64,000 bases of DNA. It comes from CAZAMB01 sp964501365 (GTDB lineage: Bacteria; Planctomycetota; Phycisphaerae; UBA1845). Of the stretch, positions 24,266 to 33,142 are shown in pieces (positions within the stretch are counted from its first letter, which is position 1; each line of letters opens with the position of its first letter). The notes under the pieces were generated by a model, which worked only from the letters and a program-made list of their open reading frames with translations, did not search any database and was not told the DNA's origin. The stretch lies in contig CAZCST010000003.1 in the NCBI GenBank assembly GCA_964501365.1, positions 5,075 to 69,074 of the forward strand. The letters are read 5' to 3'. Made by a program: the position numbers and the translations under genes.

Positions 24266-25795
24266 ATGAAAACATTGATGTGTGCATTGCTGGGGCTTAC
24301 GCCGAATTTGCTGGCGTGGAATTATGCCGTCGCTCAGACCGCGAGTGCGGCGGACGGCACTCCCAGAGTGATCGTGGTGCGGCCCAATGGTGACGCTGGA
24401 GCTCAGCCCGAGAATTTCGAGTGGGTCAGTGACGACGGCCAGCAACATATCCAGATCATCGCACAGGCGGTGGCCGGCGATGGCAGCGCGCAGGATGGCG
24501 AAGTCAAAGTGATCCAACTGGTTGGCGGTCCGAACGGCGCGAATGGAAACGGCGTAACGGCCGATGTTGATGTGCAAGTGACGAGCGATGGCGGCCACGG
24601 TCAGGCCAAGCAGATCAAGGTTGTTGCCAGACCCAAGACGGACGATCCCGATGCCGCGCAGCGCGGCTGGCTGGGCGTGTCGATCATGAGCGTGCCCGAG
24701 GCGGTGGCCGCCCAGGCAGGAACACCGGGTCGCGGTGTAATGGTGGGAAACGTGATGACTGGCAGCCCGGCGGACAAGGCGGGCATCCAGAATAATGATG
24801 TGATCGTATCCATCAACGGTGAGGAGGTTGCCGGCGACGTGGGTCCGGCGGTTGATCTGATCAAGACGCACAAGCCCGGCGAGACGATCAACGTGGGCAT
24901 TCTTCGCGAAGGGAAACCCAGCACGATGAAGGTGACCCTGGGTTCGCGGGCCGACATGAAGAATTTCGAGTGGAAATTCGAGGGTCTTCCGGCCCAGGTA
25001 GATGAGCAGGTCAAGACTCGCGGTAAGTTCATTCTGAAGAATCCCAACGGCGAACTGATCGTCAAGGACCTTGGAGAACTCAACGACCTCAAGAATCTCC
25101 CGGACAACATTCGCATGTTCGTGCCGCAGTCCGGCAGTCGGTCGACGCAGGTCTTCGTGGAAAACGGTCAGAAGACGATCAAGATGAACGTGGAGAAGGA
25201 CGGTTCAACGGTCAGCATCGAACAGGCCGATGGCGGACCGATCACTGTCCGGCGTTCCGAAAACGGCGGTCAGGAGACGGTCGCGACCTATGACAATGCG
25301 GACGCCCTGAAGGCTGCCGACGAAGATGCCTATGGCCTGTATTCCCAGGCGGGACAAAATATTTTTGTCCACGTCGATGGCGACGACGATGACGACGACG
25401 GTCCGCACGTGTTCTTCCACGGCGGTGATCCTTCGGGACAGTGGCGCGTTCATCTCGAGCAGAGCCTGGCCGAGGCCAAGACGGCTTACGGCGAGGCGAT
25501 GCAGGAACTGCACAACAACCTCATGGAGTTGAATAAGAACGGAACCCTGGATGTGGAGAAGCTGCACGAATTGCTCAATTCCCAGGGTGGAAAGGGTCTT
25601 GGAACCGCGTTTACTTTTACGACGGGCAAGCCCACTCATCGTTTCGAAGTCAACGCGGACGGTTCAATCGAAGTCTCCATTCGCAAGGGAGATTCGGAAG
25701 TGACGCAGTCATTCAAGAGCGAGGCCGATATGTCCAAGCGACGTCCGGACCTTTATGAGAAGTATCAGGATGTGAAGGCTGCTGACGAGGAATAG
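24266..25795 (+). CDS. Secreted PDZ-domain protein
   Basis: 509 residues from the ATG at 24266, eight bases after GGAAGGAGAA. The signal peptide is MKTLMCALLGLTPNLLAWNY then AVAQ. The PDZ domain covers roughly residues 130-220: GWLGVSIMSVPEAVAAQAG, GVMVGNVMTGSPADKAGIQN, DVIVSINGEEV and GETINVGILREGKPSTMKV. No trypsin or other protease domain is present. The C-terminal region has an acidic DGDDDDDDG run near residue 378 and a helical stretch (LEQSLAEAKTAYGEAMQEL). It is probably a periplasmic sensor or effector of the preceding sigma/anti-sigma pair. It ends in a terminator at 25824. Confidence 0.8.
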   Translation: MKTLMCALLGLTPNLLAWNYAVAQTASAADGTPRVIVVRPNGDAGAQPENFEWVSDDGQQHIQIIAQAVAGDGSAQDGEVKVIQLVGGPNGANGNGVTADVDVQVTSDGGHGQAKQIKVVARPKTDDPDAAQRGWLGVSIMSVPEAVAAQAGTPGRGVMVGNVMTGSPADKAGIQNNDVIVSINGEEVAGDVGPAVDLIKTHKPGETINVGILREGKPSTMKVTLGSRADMKNFEWKFEGLPAQVDEQVKTRGKFILKNPNGELIVKDLGELNDLKNLPDNIRMFVPQSGSRSTQVFVENGQKTIKMNVEKDGSTVSIEQADGGPITVRRSENGGQETVATYDNADALKAADEDAYGLYSQAGQNIFVHVDGDDDDDDGPHVFFHGGDPSGQWRVHLEQSLAEAKTAYGEAMQELHNNLMELNKNGTLDVEKLHELLNSQGGKGLGTAFTFTTGKPTHRFEVNADGSIEVSIRKGDSEVTQSFKSEADMSKRRPDLYEKYQDVKAADEE

Positions 25796-25812
25796 CACCG
25801 CAGAGAATGAAA

Positions 25813-26178
25813 TCAGCGTACCGGGGCGGGCGCCGAAATCGGCGTCCGCCCTTTTTCATTGGCAGGCTGAACCAGCTTCAAGCCGAGTATTCCGGTGCAA
25901 ATCATCGCGATACAAACGAGCCGCACCGCGTCGCGCGGTTCGGCAAAGAGGATGATTCCCAACAGGGTTGTGCCCACTACGCCAATTCCGGTCCAGACGG
26001 CATAAGCCGTTCCGAGCGGAATGGACTGTACTGCCTTCGAGAGGAACCAAAAGCTCGCGATCATGGCGACGATGGTGAAGATGCTGGGGAGGGGGCGACT
26101 AAACCCCTGGGCGTATTTCAAGCCGACTGCCCAAGTGATTTCGAGCAACCCGGCGAAGAGAAGGTAGGTCCATGCCAT
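25813..26178 (-). CDS. sugE: SMR-family exporter, Gdx/SugE type (guanidinium)
   Basis: 121 residues from the ATG at 26178 (six codons shorter than the longest frame). It has four transmembrane helices: AWTYLLFAGLLEITWAVGL with the essential Glu14-type residue, FTIVAMIASFWFLSKAV, IPLGTAYAVWTGIGVVGTTL and LVCIAMICTGILGL. WAVGLKYAQGF and PLGTAYAVWTGIG are typical of Gdx (SugE), which exports guanidinium in antiport with protons as a dual-topology dimer. No guanidine riboswitch is recognised in the 60 bases upstream. The last residues (EKGRTPISAPAPVR) are encoded by the terminator hairpin of the convergent PDZ gene. Confidence 0.9.
   Translation of the reverse strand: MAWTYLLFAGLLEITWAVGLKYAQGFSRPLPSIFTIVAMIASFWFLSKAVQSIPLGTAYAVWTGIGVVGTTLLGIILFAEPRDAVRLVCIAMICTGILGLKLVQPANEKGRTPISAPAPVR
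25824..25856 (+). terminator. Rho-independent terminator of the PDZ gene, inside the sugE 3' end
   Basis: A 13-base stem with one G.T pair: GGGCGGGCGCCGA (25824-25836), loop AA, TCGGCGTCCGCCC (25839-25851), then TTTTT. It lies within the coding sequence of the convergent sugE gene. Confidence 0.9.
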
Positions 26179-26238
26179 TGAGTTCAAATTGACCAATCTT
26201 CAGCCCCCTTGGCTTGGGGACAGACAAAACACACGATC

Positions 26239-27981
26239 TCACTCCGGAGCGGTGTAGACGATGTTGCCGCCAACGATCGTCTGGCCAACTCGGACCGATT
26301 GCAGTTTGTCTGGCGCAATCGTGAAGGGGTCGTCCTTAAGTATGACGAGGTCGGCGAGTTTGCCGGGTTCGATAAGCCCCAACGTTGCCTCGCGGTGAAT
26401 AGCTCGTGGAGGCCACGCCGTGTAGGCGGCCATGGCTTCCTGCACGGTGATGGAATGATCGGGCTGCCATGTTTTTCCGTCAAGCGTTTTGGCGGTAACG
26501 GCGGAAGCGACGCCCTCAAACGGATTCATGCTGACCACTGGCCAATCGCTTCCGAAGACAAGGAGTGCCTTCGCATTCAGCAATTCGCGGAAGGCGTACG
26601 AGCCCCGAAGACGGTCACTGCCGATGGCTTTTTCGGCATAGCGTCCGTCGTCCGCTTTGTGCAACGGCTGCATGGACGCAACGACTCCCAGCCTGGCGAA
26701 GCGCGGGATGTCGTCGACAAGCAGGTGCTGGGCGTGTTCGATACGGTGGCGCATGTCGGAGGTGGAGTTTCTCTTTGCGGCGGCTTCGTACGCATCCAGC
26801 AACAAATGGTTCGCCTGGTCGCCGATGGCGTGTACCGCGAGTTGAAGGCCCTTGGAGTCGGCGGCGGTGACTTGTTCGACGAACGAGTCATTCTTTGCGG
26901 CGAACGCGGTGAGCTGCCCTCGCGGGTAGGGTGAATGCGAGTCGGCATCCGCATAGGGATCGAGCATGTAGGCCGTGCGGCTGCCGAGCGATCCATCCAT
27001 GTAGCCCTTGAATCCGGCGAGGTACAGCATCTTGTCGTTGAGGTCCATGTGGTCTTTGGCGATCTGGTCGGCGTATTTCGCCCAATCCGTGGTGCTGAGG
27101 TAACTGGTGATTCGTACCGTGAGGGTGCGATCCCTGCCGGCCTGGCGAAAAGCCTCAAGGTCGGCGAGTCCGGACATATCGTGCACTGAAGTGATGCCAA
27201 GCGAGTTGGCGTGCCGCATTGCGCGAAGAAGAGATTCGTAGCGGTCTTTGGCGGAAGGCTCAGGGATCAGCTTATCGACCAGCTCCATGGCCGATTCCTT
27301 AAGGATGCCGGTAGGCTCCCTGGTCTTCGGGTCGCGCTCGATTTCGCCGCCCGGAGGGTCGGCCGGTCCCTTGGCGTCGATGCCAGCGAGCTTCAGGGCG
27401 GCCGAATTCACCAGTGCTTCGTGTCCGTCCATCCTGGTCAGGAATGTCGGGGTCTTCCCGGTGACGGGATCGAGCCATTCCGCTTTCGGCGTTGACGGGT
27501 CCTTCCAGCTGTCCACGCTCCATCGCCCACCGAGAACCCATTCGCCTTCCTTCTTTTCCTTGGCCGCGGATTCAACGGCTTTGACGAATTCATCACGATT
27601 CTTTGCATCGCGGAGGTTCAACCGGACGAGCTGAAACCCGCCGCCAATCAAGTGGGTATGAGAGTCGGTCATTCCGGGAATGACCCTGCGGCCCTGGGCA
27701 TCGAGCATTCTCGTGTCCTTGCCGAGCCGATCGCGAGTGATGTCAAAGGACGATCCGACATCGGCAATGGCGTCACCGATGATGGCAATGGAATCAGGTG
27801 CTGGATCGCCGGGTCGTCCAGGTCCCGCCCAAATCTTTGCGTTGATGATGATGAGATCCGCCTTGCGGGGGCGATCCTGAGCGAATGCCGGCGAGGCGAG
27901 CAGGAGGGCCGGTAAGAAGATCAGGGTACCGGATTGGTTTTTTCTTCGGTGGCTCATTCCGGGCATGCGTACGCTCCTCAT
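26239..27981 (-). CDS. Exported amidohydrolase (amidohydrolase 3/YtcJ-like)
   Basis: 580 residues from the ATG at 27981, preceded by CGGAG; starts at 27966 or 27957 are also possible. The signal peptide is SGTLIFLPALLLASPAFAQ. The metal-dependent hydrolase fold starts with KADLIIINAKIW, has GMTDSHTHLIGGG, the HxH metal site, then GRWSVDSWKDP, LAVHAIGDQAN, RIEHAQHL and FGSDWPVVSMNPFEG, and ends GKLADLVILKDDPF. YtcJ-like proteins hydrolyse amide-like substrates that are seldom known. The export signal suggests a scavenging role in the periplasm. SugE follows after 60 bases, but the functional link is not evident. Confidence 0.9.
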   Translation of the reverse strand: MRSVRMPGMSHRRKNQSGTLIFLPALLLASPAFAQDRPRKADLIIINAKIWAGPGRPGDPAPDSIAIIGDAIADVGSSFDITRDRLGKDTRMLDAQGRRVIPGMTDSHTHLIGGGFQLVRLNLRDAKNRDEFVKAVESAAKEKKEGEWVLGGRWSVDSWKDPSTPKAEWLDPVTGKTPTFLTRMDGHEALVNSAALKLAGIDAKGPADPPGGEIERDPKTREPTGILKESAMELVDKLIPEPSAKDRYESLLRAMRHANSLGITSVHDMSGLADLEAFRQAGRDRTLTVRITSYLSTTDWAKYADQIAKDHMDLNDKMLYLAGFKGYMDGSLGSRTAYMLDPYADADSHSPYPRGQLTAFAAKNDSFVEQVTAADSKGLQLAVHAIGDQANHLLLDAYEAAAKRNSTSDMRHRIEHAQHLLVDDIPRFARLGVVASMQPLHKADDGRYAEKAIGSDRLRGSYAFRELLNAKALLVFGSDWPVVSMNPFEGVASAVTAKTLDGKTWQPDHSITVQEAMAAYTAWPPRAIHREATLGLIEPGKLADLVILKDDPFTIAPDKLQSVRVGQTIVGGNIVYTAPE

Positions 27982-28231
27982 GTTCAACTCCGATTGCGAT
28001 CGCCGCTTTGTTGCGAGGCACTCAGTGGGCCTCCTAACGTCAGCTCCAGGCTCTCCATTCCATGAAAACATTTTTACACGAAAATGCAACGTCCCGCGAT
28101 GGCGGGAGTTGTCAGCTCCGGAAGGCATTTCGCCAAATAATCGTGCCGCATACGGTAGCGGCCATGAAGGTGTGGCCTACCGGCGTCCGATAGCTGAATA
28201 GGGAGTCACGCAATTACGGAAAGGGTGCGCT

Positions 28232-29374
28232 ATGGGTACGGCTGTTGTGCGTGGGAAGCGGACGATTCCGGTGTGTACGCCGCAGGTGGGTGCGGCGGAG
28301 CGCCGGTACGTGGCCGACTGTCTGGAGACAAACTGGATTTCGTCGATGGGCGCATATATCCCGCGCTTCGAGCAGCAGTTCTCAGAGATTTGCGGGGCCC
28401 AGCATGGAGTGGCGTGCAGCAACGGGACGACGGCGCTGCACCTGGCCCTGGAGTCTCTCGGAGTCGGTCCGGGCGACGAAGTGATCATTCCGGCGTTTAC
28501 GTTGATCGTATCGGCAAATGTCGTGTGCCTGACTGGGGCGCGGCCGGTGCTGGTGGATGTACGCCCTGACACATGGTGCATTGATGAACGATTGATCGAG
28601 GCAAAGATTACGCCGCGGACGAAGGCGATCATGGCCGTGCACATGTATGGCCACCCGTGCGAGATGGGCGCGATCATGGCGGTTGCCAAGAAGCACGGAT
28701 TGTTTGTGATTGAGGATGCGGCGCAGGCTCACGGTGCGACGTATCGTGGGAGGCGGGTTGGAGCGATCGGGCACCTGGGGTGCTTCAGCTTTTACGGGAA
28801 CAAGATCATCACGACCGGTGAAGGCGGGATGTTGGTGACGAATGATGCGGAGATTGCCAGGCGAGCAGCGCTGCTGCGGAATCAGGCGTTCGGCGAAGAG
28901 CGGTTCGTACACCACGAAGTGGGATTCAACTATCGGATGACGAACATTCAGGCGGCCATCGGGTGCGGGCAATGCGAGGAATTTGATGAGAAGGTGGCGC
29001 GAAAGCGGGGGATTGCCGCGATCTATGATGATTTGCTCTGCGGAGAAGAGGATCTGCGATTACCCGCGCGAGCCGATGGGTGTGAGCCGGTGTGCTGGAT
29101 GTATGGCGTGGTGCTGGATGAGGGGTTTGGGCGGACCAAGCGCGAGGTACGGGAGCAATTGGAGGCGCGCGGGGTGGAGACGCGATCGTTTTTCATTCCG
29201 ATGAATCAGCAGCCGGTTTTCCAGGGCGGGCATTCCCGGTGGCCCGACTTGCGGGGGAGTTTTCCGGTAAGCGAGCGACTTGGCGAGCGGGGGTTTTATT
29301 TGCCAAGCGGGGCGGATTTGAAAAGAGATGATCAGGAATACGTGGTGGAACAATTGTTGAACTGCAAGCGATGA
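28232..29374 (+). CDS. DegT/DnrJ/EryC1/StrS-family sugar aminotransferase
   Basis: 380 residues, PLP-dependent, ATG preceded by GGAAAGGG. It transfers an amino group to a nucleotide-activated keto-sugar to make an amino sugar for surface glycans. Recognisable parts are WISSMGAYIPRFEQQFSE, ACSNGTTALHLAL, EVIIPAFTLIVSANVV, VIEDAAQAHGA and SFYGNKIITTGEGG, with the PLP lysine in the last. It resembles perosamine synthase-type enzymes. It is the first gene of a glycan locus with two glycosyltransferases, a cupin and a methyltransferase, all on the plus strand. Confidence 0.92.
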   Translation: MGTAVVRGKRTIPVCTPQVGAAERRYVADCLETNWISSMGAYIPRFEQQFSEICGAQHGVACSNGTTALHLALESLGVGPGDEVIIPAFTLIVSANVVCLTGARPVLVDVRPDTWCIDERLIEAKITPRTKAIMAVHMYGHPCEMGAIMAVAKKHGLFVIEDAAQAHGATYRGRRVGAIGHLGCFSFYGNKIITTGEGGMLVTNDAEIARRAALLRNQAFGEERFVHHEVGFNYRMTNIQAAIGCGQCEEFDEKVARKRGIAAIYDDLLCGEEDLRLPARADGCEPVCWMYGVVLDEGFGRTKREVREQLEARGVETRSFFIPMNQQPVFQGGHSRWPDLRGSFPVSERLGERGFYLPSGADLKRDDQEYVVEQLLNCKR

Positions 29375-29434
29375 TTTCCTAATGCGTTCAAAGGCTGAAG
29401 AGGTCAAGGGTTCAAGAGTCCAGTCGAGAACAAT

Positions 29435-30571
29435 ATGCCGCCGCGAGTGATGGTCATTCAGACGTTTTATCCGGAATTCCTGAAGGATATCTATCGCGCG
29501 GAGCCGGGCCTGGCGGAACTGGAATTTGAAGCGCAGTGCGCACGCCTTTTTTCCTCGGCGTTCAGCACGTCAGATGCCTATTCGCAAGGATTGGCGGCGC
29601 TGGGGTGCCAGACGTGGGAGATCATTTGCAACGCGGATGCGGCACAGAAGCGATGGGCGGATGATCACGGACTGACACCCGCCGGCAATATTCATGATCA
29701 ACGGCGTGAGATTGTGATCGCTCAGATTGACGAGTTTCGACCGGACGTCGTTTACATTTTCGAGTGGTGTCCGCTGGGCGATCGATTTGTTGGCGAAATG
29801 AGGGATCGAGTCCAACTGGTTGTTGGAGAGATTGCATCGCCGCTGCCCAGGGATCGGACGTTTCGCGGTTACGACCTGATGATTTCGTCGTGGCCACCGC
29901 TGGTGGATTATTTTCGCTCGGAGGGGATTGATGCGGAGCACGTCCGGCTCGGATTTGACCGGCGAATTCTGGATCGTCTGCCGGCACGCGAGACGAGACA
30001 TGACGTGACGTTTGTGGGTGGATTTGCCGAGTCACACCCGGATCGGATTCCCTGGCTGGAAGAATTGCTGGGCGAAGTGGACATTGACATTTTTTGCTAT
30101 GGCTTGGGCCGGACGCGGGAGAATTCGCCTATTCGCAGTCACCATCGTGGGCAGTTGTGGGGGCTGGAGATGTATCAGGCCCTCCAGCAATCGAAGATCA
30201 CTCTCAACCGACACGCAAGAATCGACATTCGAGGCGCGGTTGATTCACAGTGGTGCAACAACATGAGGCTGTATGAGGCGACGGGCGTGGGGACGTGCTT
30301 GTTGACCGAGTGGCGTCCCCACCTCGCGGACTTGTTTGAGCCGGAACGCGACGTGCTGACCTATCGAGATACGGCTGAGTGTGCGGAAAAAATCCGGCAT
30401 TACCTTGACCATGCCGACGAGCGGGAGGCGATCGCGCAGGCGGGGCAGCGGCGAACGCTTCGAGATCATTTGTACACGGACCGGATGGTTGAGCTCCTGG
30501 GCCACTTTGAGCGACAATTAGGATCAAGACGGACGCTCCGTTCACGCCCCGTCGCACCTGCCACACTTTGA
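29435..30571 (+). CDS. Glycosyltransferase (CgeB/Glyco_trans_1_2-like)
   Basis: 378 residues. The C-terminal half has the CgeB-like layout: DVTFVGGFAESHPDRIPWLE, then FCYGLGRTR, LNRHARID, NNMRLYEATGVGTCLLTE and a tail with RDHLYTDRMVELL. The N-terminal half has VMVIQTFYPEFLKDIY and RPDVVYIFEWCPLGDRF, probably the acceptor domain. It is a retaining GT-B enzyme by family; sugar and acceptor are unknown. It lies 60 bases after the aminotransferase gene and 130 before the second glycosyltransferase. Confidence 0.8.
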   Translation: MPPRVMVIQTFYPEFLKDIYRAEPGLAELEFEAQCARLFSSAFSTSDAYSQGLAALGCQTWEIICNADAAQKRWADDHGLTPAGNIHDQRREIVIAQIDEFRPDVVYIFEWCPLGDRFVGEMRDRVQLVVGEIASPLPRDRTFRGYDLMISSWPPLVDYFRSEGIDAEHVRLGFDRRILDRLPARETRHDVTFVGGFAESHPDRIPWLEELLGEVDIDIFCYGLGRTRENSPIRSHHRGQLWGLEMYQALQQSKITLNRHARIDIRGAVDSQWCNNMRLYEATGVGTCLLTEWRPHLADLFEPERDVLTYRDTAECAEKIRHYLDHADEREAIAQAGQRRTLRDHLYTDRMVELLGHFERQLGSRRTLRSRPVAPATL

Positions 30572-30701
30572 TTGCAGTATTGAGCTCCATGCTGTTCCGG
30601 CGAGCTGGGAATGGCCGATTTTCGCATTGTCCCTGCGGAACGCGAAACCGTTTCCCGACGGAATATGCAAAAGTCCGGAAGGATGCCGATATCCGTAGGG
30701 T

Positions 30702-31928
30702 ATGCGGATTGGGATTCATCCTGCGATGAAGCGGCACGACGGAGGTATTTACCAATACTCGGTTGCAGTGCTGCGCGCCTTGCGGGGGCTGACTGACTCT
30801 ACGGGGCATGAGTTTGTAGTCTTCGCTCACGATATTGGCGAACCGCTTTTCCGTGAAATGGATCACCCAACTTGGATGGTCCGTACGTTTCGTCCGCCGT
30901 GGGCGCCGATATCGTGCATCGATTTGAATGCGGAAAGCGATCCGGATATTCCGCTCGAACAGCCCGACATGCGTGCATGGCTGTTGGAGTGCGGGGTCGA
31001 ATTGATGTTGTACACCTCTCCGCACCGCCTTTCCTTCGAGTCGGCCTTGCCGTTTGTAATGGCTGTGCACGACGTGCAGCATCGGATTCACCCGGAGTTT
31101 CCCGAAGTTTCGGCGGAAGGGGAGTACAGGAAGCGCGAGTACATCTATAAAAATGCGGCGCGTCAGGCGGCCGCGCTGGTGACGAATTCGGAAACGGGCC
31201 GCCGGCAATTGCTGGACTGTTATGGCGAATACGGGCTTTCGTCGGATCGGATTGCGATACTGCCCTATCCTCCGCCCGAATATGAGGTCGACCGAGTCAG
31301 GCGAAGTGCGGCGGTCGTGTCTGATCGATATTCGCTGCCGGCACGATATCTTTTTTATCCCGCGCAGTTCTGGCCACACAAAAATCACCTGGGCCTGATC
31401 GAAGCCCTGGGATACCTGCGAAAGCGCCATGGCCTAGTGATTCCGCTCGTACTTACGGGGTCCTCCAGTGGAGTCGTCCGAGAGAGACACGTTGCTTTCC
31501 TTCGTGACCGGGCTGAGCAATTGGGCGTGGCCGACGACATTCTTTTTCTCGGATATGTGAGTGACGACGACCTGCCGGGGCTTTACGCGCGGGCCGAGGC
31601 GTTGGTCATGCCCACGTTTTTTGGTCCGACCAATCTTCCCGTGCTGGAGGCCTGGGCGCTGGATTGCCCGGTGATTACTTCAGATGTTCCGGGCAACGGC
31701 GAGCAACTTGGGGATGCCGGAATACTCGTGGATCCTGCCAGCGTCGAGGACATCGCAGACGGAATTCATCGCTTGTGGACGCAGCCGGCATTGCGGCAGT
31801 CCCTCATTCAAAACGGTCGGCAGCGGCGTGCGTCGTACACGCTTGAGGATTTTGGTTGCAGACTTCTATCCATTCTGGACGAGGCAGGGGCTGATTTGAC
31901 GACCACGGAGCGAGCATCATGCCTGTAG
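30702..31928 (+). CDS. Glycosyltransferase family 4
   Basis: 408 residues, starting MRIGIHPAMKRHDGGIYQYS, a typical GT4 N-terminus that binds the acceptor (DGGIYQY). The donor-binding half has YLFYPAQFWPHKNHLGLIEA, VLTGSSSG, ILFLGYVSDDDLPGLYARAE and AWALDCPVITSDVPGNGEQL followed by LGDAGILVDP. The GT4 E(x7)E motif is replaced by LPVLEAWALDCPV around one Glu. It is probably a polysaccharide chain-extension enzyme. The stop overlaps the start of the cupin gene by ten bases. Confidence 0.88.
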   Translation: MRIGIHPAMKRHDGGIYQYSVAVLRALRGLTDSTGHEFVVFAHDIGEPLFREMDHPTWMVRTFRPPWAPISCIDLNAESDPDIPLEQPDMRAWLLECGVELMLYTSPHRLSFESALPFVMAVHDVQHRIHPEFPEVSAEGEYRKREYIYKNAARQAAALVTNSETGRRQLLDCYGEYGLSSDRIAILPYPPPEYEVDRVRRSAAVVSDRYSLPARYLFYPAQFWPHKNHLGLIEALGYLRKRHGLVIPLVLTGSSSGVVRERHVAFLRDRAEQLGVADDILFLGYVSDDDLPGLYARAEALVMPTFFGPTNLPVLEAWALDCPVITSDVPGNGEQLGDAGILVDPASVEDIADGIHRLWTQPALRQSLIQNGRQRRASYTLEDFGCRLLSILDEAGADLTTTERASCL

Positions 31929-32341
31929 AAACAGCCGTCGAACCGATGGTGGAGCAGTTGGTTCACGATGGGCAGTGCCTGGCCTGCATCATTCGCGGGC
32001 GGCTTGCCCCGAGTTCCACCCAATTCGTGACACCCAACGATTGGGGTCAGCAGGTGGGGTTCATCGTCTACAAGGCGGGCAGTGAAATCGCCCGGCACCG
32101 GCATCGGCCTCTGGAGCGGCGGATTGTCGGAACCTCGGAAGTGCTGGTCGTGCGGCGCGGTTGCTGTGAAGTGGATCTTTTTACGGAGTCAGGGACGCTG
32201 GTTGGCACGCGACGGCTGCAGGTTGGAGACGTGATTGTCATCGTGTCCGGCGGCCATCGGTATCGAATGGTCGAGGATACGGTCCTGCTGGAAGTGAAGC
32301 AGGGGCCGTACACCGGAGTGGATGAGAAGGAGTATTACTAG
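31919..32341 (+). CDS. Small cupin-fold protein
   Basis: 140 residues. A single cupin domain is indicated by HRHRPLERRIVGTSEVLVVR, then RRGCCEVDLF, LQVGDVIVIVSGGHRYRM and LLEVKQGPY. The first metal motif G(x5)HxH is present as EIARHRHRPLE and the second as GDVIVIVSGGH, so it may bind a metal or a nucleotide-sugar. In the cluster it could be a sugar isomerase/epimerase-like or regulatory cupin. The ATG overlaps the glycosyltransferase stop, and the methyltransferase starts three bases after its own stop. Confidence 0.7.
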   Translation: MPVETAVEPMVEQLVHDGQCLACIIRGRLAPSSTQFVTPNDWGQQVGFIVYKAGSEIARHRHRPLERRIVGTSEVLVVRRGCCEVDLFTESGTLVGTRRLQVGDVIVIVSGGHRYRMVEDTVLLEVKQGPYTGVDEKEYY

Positions 32342-32344
32342 AAA

Positions 32345-33121
32345 ATGTCCACGGTTTTCGGTGAACGATATTCTGCGCTGTACGACTCCCTCTATCAGGA
32401 CAAAGATTACGTCGCGGAATGTGATCTGCTGGAGCGGATTTTCAGCGAGTTTGGGACTTTGCCGGTGCGTGACGTGCTGGACCTGGGGTGCGGTACCGGC
32501 GGACACGCGTACGTGCTCGCGGAACGGGGCTACGAGGTTGTGGGCGTGGACCGATCTTTGCCGATGGTGCAACGCGCGCGTCAGAAATCACAGGGCGCGG
32601 CGGCGATTTCGGATCCGACCTTTCACGTGGCAGATTTGCGTGAGTTTCGCGTCGATCAGTCGTTCAATGCCGTTCTGATGATGTTCGCCGTACTCGGCTA
32701 TCAACTGGAAGACTGCGACGTTCTTTCTGCGCTAAAGACTGCTCGGTGCCAGCTTCGTCCGGGCGGCCTGCTCGCGTTTGACTGCTGGTATGGCCCGGCG
32801 GTGGATCGCCAAAGGCCTGGCTCCCGCAGAAAAATCGTTGCCACGGAACAGGGCCGGGCGATTCGAACCTCCTCGACCTCCCAGGATTGTGAAAAGAATC
32901 TCTGTACAGTCTTGTTTGAAGTGAATGAGGAAGGCGAGGCGGCGAGTTGCACGACACGCGAAACGCACCCGATGCGATATTTTTACCGGCCTGAACTGGA
33001 GGCGTTTCTTAATGACGCCGGCCTGGAGCTATTGCGGCTGGAAGCCCTCCCCGATTTTGACCGTCCGGCGGATGAGGAGAGCTGGAACGCGATGGGAGTG
33101 GCGCGGGTTGGCGGACGGTGA
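32345..33121 (+). CDS. Class I SAM-dependent methyltransferase
   Basis: 258 residues. Motif I is VLDLGCGTGGHAYVLAERG, followed by VGVDRSLPMVQRAR. Motif II is FNAVLMMFAVLGYQ and the post-motif is LRPGGLLAFDCWYGP. The C-terminal half has a beta-rich insert (EKNLCTVLFEVNEEGE) seen in sugar or small-molecule methyltransferases. Coupled tightly to the cupin gene, it probably methylates the sugar made by this locus. The substrate cannot be read from the sequence. Confidence 0.88.
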   Translation: MSTVFGERYSALYDSLYQDKDYVAECDLLERIFSEFGTLPVRDVLDLGCGTGGHAYVLAERGYEVVGVDRSLPMVQRARQKSQGAAAISDPTFHVADLREFRVDQSFNAVLMMFAVLGYQLEDCDVLSALKTARCQLRPGGLLAFDCWYGPAVDRQRPGSRRKIVATEQGRAIRTSSTSQDCEKNLCTVLFEVNEEGEAASCTTRETHPMRYFYRPELEAFLNDAGLELLRLEALPDFDRPADEESWNAMGVARVGGR

Positions 33122-33142
33122 GCGATCGCGCATAGTACGGCC

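Noticed and set aside
26179..26238. Guanidine riboswitch before sugE
   Set aside because: Only 60 bases separate sugE from the upstream gene and no ykkC-type motif (conserved ACGR loops) is visible.
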